From the IMG/VR virus record IMGVR_UViG_3300032323_000176, positions 1 to 40,227 of that record: a stretch of 40,227 nucleotides of DNA; one strand, given 5' to 3'. A program made the translations under genes and the position numbers. Below the pieces are notes generated by a model. That model did not search any database and was not told where the DNA came from. It was given only the letters and a program-made list of their open reading frames with translations. This document shows, piece after piece, positions 34,892 to 40,227 of the stretch (position 1 is its first letter; each line of letters begins with the position of its first letter). This DNA is from a virus.

Positions 34892-35611
34892 CTAGTTCTT
34901 TAAGACCTTGGGGTCACGTAAATCTTCGTATCCAAGCCCTAGACCAATACCAAACCCTGCTTGTCTTGCAGCAGTTCCTTGTAGAGCAAGAATGTCACTT
35001 GAGTCAGTCGCTCTACCACCACTAGCAACTCTAGCCTTAAGGTTGTCCCATTCTTTCTGACCACGCTCTTCTTCTTGTCCCTCGTCTAGGTTGATTCCTT
35101 GCAGGGCAGCCATAAACCTTTTTTCTTCATATCCAAGCTCTCTTGTTATAGATAGGATCTGCATTAGCTCTTCTATAGATATAGATGTTTCTAGCTCGTC
35201 AAAGTTTTTCCAGATACCCAGCAAAAATACCTCAGTCTCAAGCTTGGCAAGATCTAGGCTATCCCAGTTGACTGCTTTGTTTTCATCCTGTGCAGACTTC
35301 AAGACTTCATCTTTTTCTTTGTTTGATATGTTTATTCCTGCTGAGTATTCTAGGATTTCATAAATAACACCTAGGTCAAAGCCGTCCTGAATGTCTTCTA
35401 TGGTTTTAAACATTTCTGGCTTGTATTGCTTCATTGCAACTCTTACACAATCTGATAGGATATTTATAACATCATCCTGATCTGTTGATCCACTTACCTG
35501 ATTAAAGACTTCCATTAGCTCTTTAAGGTACTTTATCTTTAGAGGGATAATCTCTATTTCTATGCCCTCGATTGAGTAGACATATCTGGTTTTATAGACT
35601 TCTGTAGGCAT
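34892..35611 (-). CDS. Tail assembly chaperone, long paralogue (G-T fusion-like)
   Basis: 239 residues. Residues 1-95 are a paralogue of the short chaperone; residues 100-239 add a charged helical region (LAKLETEVFLLGIW; LGYEEKRFMAALQGINLDEG) of the kind usually reached only by a programmed -1 frameshift in other siphoviruses. Here both parts are in one uninterrupted frame. The ATG at 35611 has no Shine-Dalgarno sequence and coincides with the predicted transcription start, so the mRNA may be leaderless. It lies between tube and tape measure genes, the standard chaperone position. Confidence 0.85.
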   Translation of the reverse strand: MPTEVYKTRYVYSIEGIEIEIIPLKIKYLKELMEVFNQVSGSTDQDDVINILSDCVRVAMKQYKPEMFKTIEDIQDGFDLGVIYEILEYSAGINISNKEKDEVLKSAQDENKAVNWDSLDLAKLETEVFLLGIWKNFDELETSISIEELMQILSITRELGYEEKRFMAALQGINLDEGQEEERGQKEWDNLKARVASGGRATDSSDILALQGTAARQAGFGIGLGLGYEDLRDPKVLKN

Positions 35612-35617
35612 TATTTA

Positions 35618-35626
35618 ATTTTATCA
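35618..35626 (-). promoter_or_regulatory. Promoter of the long chaperone gene, predicted leaderless
   Basis: TGTGA-TAAAAT with the -10 at 35623-35618. Seven bases downstream is 35611, the A of the ATG. No purine-rich ribosome site lies between. Confidence 0.5.
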
Positions 35627-35639
35627 CAGAATGACAAAT

Positions 35640-35662
35640 CCCACCCCCAAAAAGGAGGTGGG
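35640..35662 (-). terminator. Terminator after the tail tube gene
   Basis: CCCACCTCC (35662-35654) and GGGGGTGGG (35648-35640) form a 9-bp stem with one G-U pair and a five-T loop. The tail ATTTGTC is only moderately U-rich. It lies 24 bases after the tube stop. Confidence 0.65.
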
Positions 35663-35685
35663 ACTGTCTAATTAATTATTGTTGA

Positions 35686-36321
35686 TTATGAACCAACAGT
35701 AATAGTACGGTCTACGATTTTACCGTATGAACCCTCAGTGTCATCTGGTAGAAGACGGAATGAAACTTCAAACATTGAAGCCTCGTCACGCTTTGCAGAT
35801 ACAGTTACGTTCTCAATTGATAGAGCACGGTAAGCTGAGTAGACACGCTCAAGAGCAGATCCAATTTCACAGTCTCCTGTGCCAGGACCAACAGCAATGA
35901 TGCCACGCTCAACTGGGCACTCGCCAAGTTCTCCAGCAGAAAGGTTAAGAACCTGTCCTGCAGAGCTTGACTTTGTTCCAGAAAGCTGGTTGTCACCGTA
36001 TGCTAGAGCAATAAGAAGATTCTCAAGTGTTGCTTCAGCAAAAGCAGTGTTCAGGTTAACCTGCATACCCTGCTTGTATAGCTTTGCAACGTCCAGAAGC
36101 TGATCAACCTGTACTTCACCGAAGTCAGGCTGGAACTGGATCTCAAGACCGTTCATTGTGTATCCAATGTTAGTGAAGTCTCCGTCGTCAGACAGTGTCT
36201 CACGATATGACTCATTCTCATCGAATGCTGGCAGTGTAGTTCCATCAAGTACGGTATCAGCAACGAAGAACGAAGCTGCACCTACGATGATGTTATTGGA
36301 ATTACCACGTGTATATGCCAT
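35686..36321 (-). CDS. Major tail tube protein
   Basis: 211 residues of mixed beta and short helix. Recognisable tube features are GYTMNGLEIQFQPDFGEVQV followed by a helix (LLDVAKLYKQG) and closing strands (VSAKRDEASMFEVSFRLLPDD). It has a long untranslated leader, its own promoter and a terminator, so it is an independent transcription unit, as suits a protein made in hundreds of copies. It precedes the chaperone and tape measure genes as in most siphoviruses. Ribosome site GAGGTGAAAAT before ATG. Confidence 0.8.
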   Translation of the reverse strand: MAYTRGNSNNIIVGAASFFVADTVLDGTTLPAFDENESYRETLSDDGDFTNIGYTMNGLEIQFQPDFGEVQVDQLLDVAKLYKQGMQVNLNTAFAEATLENLLIALAYGDNQLSGTKSSSAGQVLNLSAGELGECPVERGIIAVGPGTGDCEIGSALERVYSAYRALSIENVTVSAKRDEASMFEVSFRLLPDDTEGSYGKIVDRTITVGS

Positions 36322-36384
36322 ATTTTCACCTCTTTTTCTAAATAGTATATTCAGTTATAGCTGGCGATTGTTTCCTCACGAATA

Positions 36385-36393
36385 AGTATATCA
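36385..36393 (-). promoter_or_regulatory. Candidate promoter of the tail tube gene
   Basis: TGA-TATACT (36393-36385) on the minus strand, in the 82-base gap before the tube gene. Predicted start is near 36378, with a 57-base leader. A second, weaker TGAATATACT lies about 40 bases downstream. No clear -35. Confidence 0.5.
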
Positions 36394-36403
36394 GTGTTTT
36401 TAT

Positions 36404-37006
36404 CTATTTAAATTCTTCTTGTTGCTCGTCTGGGTTTGTTATAACTCCAGTATTTTGATCTCTTTCTGGATCTACCCATTTTACGTGGTAGTCATACTCA
36501 ATAATAAGCTTATTAATGAATACTGTTCTAGCTGAGGCTAGCTCAAGCACGTCTCTGGTCTCGTCTGCTTGATATACCTTTACGTTGTGAAAGAAGACAT
36601 TGTGTGGGACATTGAGGCTTTCAGCGTTGTCTCTAGCCCAGCTATTAAGATCTTGGGCAGCTGCGTCTTCCCTGTCAAGTAGCTGTGATATCACTATGTT
36701 TGCGTTGTTTACGTTTGCTATGTTGGTGCTGTATAGGTAGTAAATTAGCTGTTCTTTTTTGGTTCCATAAAATGGACTTTGTCTAAACCTCATTAGCCTG
36801 TCATATTGAATAATCAGTGGCTCTTCTATGGTTGTAGTTTGAATCATATTCCTATAAAGCTCTTCTGTGTTTGTTGGGCCTGTAGCAAAAATAGGAACAA
36901 GCTGCTGCATCTTATCCATTCCAATATCGTCGTATTCACTAAGCTTGTCAAAAATGTATGCGTTTATCCAGTGTGGTGGGAATGGTAAATCTCTTGCTAA
37001 TGGCAT
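36404..37006 (-). CDS. Tail terminator / tail completion protein (putative)
   Basis: 200 residues, alpha/beta, with WINAYIFDKL, YYLYSTNI and a final strand IIEYDYHVKWVD. The last position before the tube gene is where siphoviruses encode the tail terminator that caps the tube. The C-terminus is acidic and flexible (NPDEQQEEFK). ATG overlaps the preceding stop (TAATG). Called from position only. Confidence 0.6.
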   Translation of the reverse strand: MPLARDLPFPPHWINAYIFDKLSEYDDIGMDKMQQLVPIFATGPTNTEELYRNMIQTTTIEEPLIIQYDRLMRFRQSPFYGTKKEQLIYYLYSTNIANVNNANIVISQLLDREDAAAQDLNSWARDNAESLNVPHNVFFHNVKVYQADETRDVLELASARTVFINKLIIEYDYHVKWVDPERDQNTGVITNPDEQQEEFK

Positions 37007-37683
37007 TAGTCAAGTCCTATCTTTGCGTTTGCAATCCATGTGTACCCCGTCTTGTTGCCAACTGACTTTCCGCCCTTGGCACCTGCTGCGAAGTTTTTCT
37101 TGTATATTTTTGGTTTTTGAATATAGTCAAACAATCCTGAAGATTTTAAAAATGCTTGTGTAAAATAGTTTTTAAAAAATGAATCAAATATTCTTTCGTA
37201 TTCTCCTTGGACTTCTGTTCCTCCAGGATTGGTGACTGTTATTGGTCTTCTAACAAATATGGTGTCTCCACCTTCTTCGAATACCAGAGCACTGTTTCTC
37301 TTTGGGGTAATTGTTACTGGTATTCCTAATTCCATAATTCTTGCTTTATCATAGAATGGTTCTCTACTGTCTTCTGATATTGATGATGATTGTCTAAATG
37401 ATGATTTAACAGATAGTCCAACGTTGCTTACTGTGTAGTCTAAATTGTATAGTCTTGCCATTGGATTTCCTACTTGGTACCACTCGTATACGTGGTGCAT
37501 AGCTGATGGATCTGCTTTGGCTAGTGCGTCTATGTATTTTGCTAGAGCTTCAATTACGCTCTCTCCTAAGTTATTTAAAAATATTTTCTTGCCTGCTTTG
37601 GCACCATCCAAGAATCCAAAAGAATACTGAACAATGTTATTTAAAGTTTTCTCAAGCTGACGTGCGTCCATAGAAACTCTCAT
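37006..37683 (-). CDS. HK97 gp10-like neck/tail component (putative)
   Basis: 225 residues. The N-terminal helices (ARQLEKTLNNIVQYSFGFLDGAK; VIEALAKYIDALA) and the later beta region fit HK97 gp10-like proteins at the head-tail joint. The C-terminus is basic and Gly-rich (AAGAKGGKSVGNKTG). Its ATG overlaps the preceding stop. Called from position and general pattern. Confidence 0.55.
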   Translation of the reverse strand: MRVSMDARQLEKTLNNIVQYSFGFLDGAKAGKKIFLNNLGESVIEALAKYIDALAKADPSAMHHVYEWYQVGNPMARLYNLDYTVSNVGLSVKSSFRQSSSISEDSREPFYDKARIMELGIPVTITPKRNSALVFEEGGDTIFVRRPITVTNPGGTEVQGEYERIFDSFFKNYFTQAFLKSSGLFDYIQKPKIYKKNFAAGAKGGKSVGNKTGYTWIANAKIGLD

Positions 37684-38135
37684 TACGCACCTACTGCCTG
37701 GTTTTCAGTTCTTCTCCATACCATTTTGTAATACTCAATACTTCCGAATGGTCCTACAAATGGCTCTAGGGTGGCAATCTCATAGATTGTTCCTTTGCCA
37801 GACCTTGGGCCTGCAGTCTCTTTGTATAGTAGCTCTCCGTTAGAGGATCTTATATTTGTTATTAAAATGTTGGTCGCTGCTTCTTTTGTTTGGTTTGAAG
37901 AAATTCTAATATCTGTTCTGCTTCTAGCAACCAACTTATTTTCGTATTGTATAAAAACTTCTGGCTTGATGTCTTCCTGACCTGCTCCACCAACTCCGTT
38001 AGCGTTGCAAGCAATTGTGCGATCAAAAACCCATTCTTTTTTAATCTCTCCGTAATCTCCCTGACTTATCATTGGATAATAAACGTCAGCTAGCATTGGA
38101 TAGACAAAGTCTGAACTCTCGTCGCAGCATCCCAT
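37683..38135 (-). CDS. Head completion / neck protein (putative)
   Basis: 150 residues of mainly beta structure (DVYYPMISQGDYGEIKKEW; RTDIRISSNQ; EYYKMVWRRTE). It begins MGCC, with two adjacent cysteines that could bind metal or form a disulfide; there is no signal peptide. It sits second after the connector gene, where stopper or completion proteins are encoded. Confidence 0.55.
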   Translation of the reverse strand: MGCCDESSDFVYPMLADVYYPMISQGDYGEIKKEWVFDRTIACNANGVGGAGQEDIKPEVFIQYENKLVARSRTDIRISSNQTKEAATNILITNIRSSNGELLYKETAGPRSGKGTIYEIATLEPFVGPFGSIEYYKMVWRRTENQAVGA

Positions 38136-39106
38136 TAGAGTATTCCTGGCCTCTTGACGTCTGTAATGTATTTATCTAAAATTTTGTCAACTAGGATATT
38201 TCCTGTTCCAGACAGGGCTGCAGAATCAATCTTAATCTTAAACTGATCTGTTGAGTAGTCTGTGATATATCTCTTAAAATACTCTAGCTTGCCACAGGCA
38301 ATGTCGTTTATTAACATATTTGTAGCATCTTGAATGTCGTATGGAACAACGTTGTAGCCAACCTCTAGATGAACAACATAGTCTGTGCCGCTGTTAAATA
38401 GAACACCTGACTTTAGTGCAAGAGTATTTCCACTGTCAGATGTGTCAAACATACTTATTGAGTCAGAAGCTGCCATATTAACGCCAACTGGAGCAGACTC
38501 AGCACGATTAAAATCTAAAATTGCATAATTTGGATCTTTAGTTATTGCTGTCTTATCTTTGGTAATTACGTAGTTCCACTCTCCAATTACTGGTACTTCT
38601 AGGGACGAATCATATACTAGTTCTGAATTTTCATATACCTTCAAAATTTTGTAAGTCCTATCCCAAAGTGGCAAATAATCTGTGCCTTGCCCAGTGGTCT
38701 CTAGCCATTTGGTTTTAAAATAAAACCCTCCAACAACTGAGTCGATAATAGCTCTGGCAAGTCTTTCATTATATGTAGCTGCAACTATATCAGATGCGGT
38801 TGTTGCAAGAGTGTTTGGATTTACATATGGCCTTTCTACAGTAATGTTGTCTTGAGCAACAATTTCATCGTCAAAAACGATTTCAAGTTCATAAGACTCA
38901 TCATACTTTCTAAAGTCATAAGATGCAGCGTCTTCGCCATAAGTTCCAACCCAATTAACAGAAACAACACCACTAACGCTAGAGTTTACGGTTTCTTGAT
39001 ATACGACATCGTAGTCGCCATCTTTAATTGTGATTTGATACTGAGTGGATGGCTCTAGCGTATAGCTAACAAAGTCATCGTATGGGGGCTGTCTAAGTAC
39101 GATCAT
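38135..39106 (-). CDS. Head-tail connector with N-terminal beta-sandwich
   Basis: 323 residues. Residues 1-95 read as an Ig-like sandwich (YQITIKDGDYDVVY; SYELEIVFDDEIV). After a linker, residues 100-323 contain helices and strands typical of gp6-type adaptors, ending with a helical bundle (DIQDATNMLINDIACGKLEYFKRYI). Adaptors are usually 100-150 residues, so this one is extended. First large gene after the capsid gene. Confidence 0.6.
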   Translation of the reverse strand: MIVLRQPPYDDFVSYTLEPSTQYQITIKDGDYDVVYQETVNSSVSGVVSVNWVGTYGEDAASYDFRKYDESYELEIVFDDEIVAQDNITVERPYVNPNTLATTASDIVAATYNERLARAIIDSVVGGFYFKTKWLETTGQGTDYLPLWDRTYKILKVYENSELVYDSSLEVPVIGEWNYVITKDKTAITKDPNYAILDFNRAESAPVGVNMAASDSISMFDTSDSGNTLALKSGVLFNSGTDYVVHLEVGYNVVPYDIQDATNMLINDIACGKLEYFKRYITDYSTDQFKIKIDSAALSGTGNILVDKILDKYITDVKRPGIL

Positions 39107-39312
39107 TATTTACTCCTATTGTAAGCTTTGGCAACCTCTTCTGGCGTTGCCAAGCGAACTGCCTCGTGAGTTACCCAGAAATCTGATGCATCCTTAGTTA
39201 CAATATTGTAACCAATTTTTAATTCTCCAAGACCATATTTAAACAAGTTCTTGGAACAGTATACGGCAACTTTCTCAACAACCTTTTTGTCATTAAAAAC
39301 TATTTCAGCCAT
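39106..39312 (-). CDS. Small protein after the capsid gene, function unknown
   Basis: 68 residues with two short beta hairpins (LKIGYNIVTKDASDFWVTHEAV) and a final helix (TPEEVAKAYNRSK). Ribosome site GGAGAA 6-8 bases before ATG. It is first in the transcription unit behind the terminator-promoter pair that follows the capsid gene. It may be a head or connector accessory. Confidence 0.75.
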   Translation of the reverse strand: MAEIVFNDKKVVEKVAVYCSKNLFKYGLGELKIGYNIVTKDASDFWVTHEAVRLATPEEVAKAYNRSK

Positions 39313-39330
39313 ATTTTTTCTCCAAGTTTA

Positions 39331-39339
39331 ATTATATCA
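39331..39339 (-). promoter_or_regulatory. Extended -10 promoter after the capsid gene
   Basis: TGA-TATAAT (39339-39331) on the minus strand, right behind the capsid terminator. Predicted start is near 39324, leaving a 12-base leader with GGAGAA. No clear -35. Confidence 0.6.
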
Positions 39340-39345
39340 GAATAT

Positions 39346-39376
39346 AACAAAAGGGGATGGTTTTCAGGCCATCCCC
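39346..39376 (-). terminator. Terminator after the major capsid gene
   Basis: GGGGATGG (39376-39369) pairs perfectly with CCATCCCC (39360-39353) around an 8-base loop, followed by TTTTGTT (39352-39346). It lies 22 bases past the capsid stop. Confidence 0.8.
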
Positions 39377-39397
39377 TAATGCTATGTAGTTCTAGTA

Positions 39398-40227
39398 CTA
39401 TGAAGCGTCTGCTGCAGCGTCTGCGTAAGCAACTGCATCAAGCTCTTCCCACTGAAGGCCAAAGCGTACGAATACTGTGTACTCGATTGTGTCCTTCTTT
39501 GGAACGTACTGACGGTTTACAGTGATGTCTCGCTGGAATCCCCATACACGGTTCTGTGGGAATGTTAGGTCAACATATCCTGCAGGGTAGTAAGGAACTT
39601 CCTGAACTTCGATACCTAGAACACGAGTTGTACGTGCTCCACCAAATGTCTGTGCTGCTCCGTCTAGGTAAGCCTGACGGTTAGCCTCAGTACCTGGACC
39701 CTTGTTAACAAATGCCTCAGCAATTGCGTCTGCAAGAGTACCGTTGTTCTTTACGATGCCCTGGAATGCGTCTGTACCTGCGTAGAACTTAAGGTTGTTC
39801 TTAAGTGCACGGTACTTACGTGGCATTGCAAGAATAATATTCTGCATTACGTCTGTAGTCCATGCGTTGTCTGCGACAGTTACTAGTGCCTCGTGTGCAT
39901 CTCCGTCAGTGGTAGCCTTGTGAACAAAGCCCTCCATGATCGAAAGGAATGCACCAGTGGTACCGTCTCCGTTGATTGCTAGATCCTCAATGTCATTCGC
40001 AAAAGCGTTTGTCATTAGACGAACTAGGTGATCTTCAAGAGCACCACCTTCAATATTGTCTTCTAGTGCCTCAGTTGATACTTCCCAGTCCAGACGAATC
40101 TTTTTGGTAGTTAGCTCAACCTTGGTAAAAGTAGCACCTGCGTTTGTAAAAGCTGGGTCAGCCTGTGCTGCTGCACGAATGACTCGCTCTCCTACGTTAA
40201 CCTTCTCAAGCTCAATGGTGTTAGCTC
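39398..40227 (-). CDS. Major capsid protein, HK97 fold (5' end outside window)
   Basis: The frame stays open to the right edge (276 codons seen). The Met at 40015 is internal, since conserved capsid sequence continues upstream of it. HK97-family features: KIRLDWEVSTEALEDNIEGG, then VRLMTNAFANDIEDLAINGDG (the E-loop/spine-helix region), a P-domain (VTVADNAWTTDVMQNIILAMP) and closing strands (RVWGFQRDITVNRQYV). It forms the icosahedral head. It ends in a strong terminator, consistent with a separately controlled, abundant product. The portal, protease and N-terminus lie beyond the window. Confidence 0.9.
   Translation of the reverse strand, partial: ANTIELEKVNVGERVIRAAAQADPAFTNAGATFTKVELTTKKIRLDWEVSTEALEDNIEGGALEDHLVRLMTNAFANDIEDLAINGDGTTGAFLSIMEGFVHKATTDGDAHEALVTVADNAWTTDVMQNIILAMPRKYRALKNNLKFYAGTDAFQGIVKNNGTLADAIAEAFVNKGPGTEANRQAYLDGAAQTFGGARTTRVLGIEVQEVPYYPAGYVDLTFPQNRVWGFQRDITVNRQYVPKKDTIEYTVFVRFGLQWEELDAVAYADAAADAS

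Overview
The window is a contiguous piece of a tailed double-stranded DNA phage genome, almost certainly a siphovirus. Every supportable gene lies on the minus strand, so the biological reading order runs from position 40227 down to 1. Gene density is very high, stop/start overlaps of the TAATG or ATGA type are common, no intergenic gap exceeds about 110 bases, and base composition is AT-leaning (roughly 40% G+C by eye). No tRNA, rRNA, CRISPR, insertion sequence, integrase or lysis gene was found. A class Ib ribonucleotide reductase operon, a DnaE-type polymerase with a PHP domain, and a secreted Ala/Thr/Val-rich protein with a coiled coil and a basic C-terminus fit a low-GC (perhaps freshwater) actinobacterial host. 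That host assignment is inference, not something the sequence proves.

Layout in transcription order. (1) 40227-35686: major capsid protein (5' end outside the window), a small protein, a head-tail connector with a beta-sandwich N-terminus, three neck/tail-completion proteins and the tail tube. (2) 35611-19215: two paralogous tail assembly chaperones, a 2175-residue tape measure protein, a distal-tail-like protein, a 1451-residue tail hub/minor tail protein, a Pro/Lys-rich structural protein, a 597-residue modular tail protein and two smaller tail-tip proteins. (3) 19215-18673: a MerR/excisionase-like DNA-binding protein. (4) 18653-8068: DnaB helicase, DnaG primase, a probable ssDNA-binding protein, DnaE polymerase, RecA, zinc-ribbon proteins, a small PD-(D/E)XK nuclease, a Cas4-like nuclease, a RuvC-like resolvase, a 51-residue HTH protein and a DUF1599/Nmad1 protein. 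(5) 8068-5478: small and large terminase. (6) 5458-1: a secreted Ig-like protein, nrdI-nrdE-nrdF, and a second secreted protein that runs off the left edge.

The replication block is nearly complete for recombination-dependent replication: helicase, primase, polymerase, SSB candidate, RecA, exonuclease and two resolvase-type nucleases. The RNR operon would supply dNTPs. Strong promoters are embedded in the 3' ends of upstream genes (in the HTH regulator, primase and terL), and terminator-plus-promoter pairs separate capsid, tube and chaperone genes. Promoters beside metabolism and secreted-protein genes tend to read TGGTATAATAG, whereas those in the virion block read TGATATAATTA.

The most unusual points are: a secreted-protein gene whose only sensible start codon is ATC; tail chaperones arranged as a G-like gene plus a G-T-like fused gene instead of a frameshift; a RecA P-loop with Ala in place of the invariant Gly; a DnaE with a complete PHP metal site; a predicted leaderless mRNA; and two phage-encoded exported proteins that may act at the host surface.
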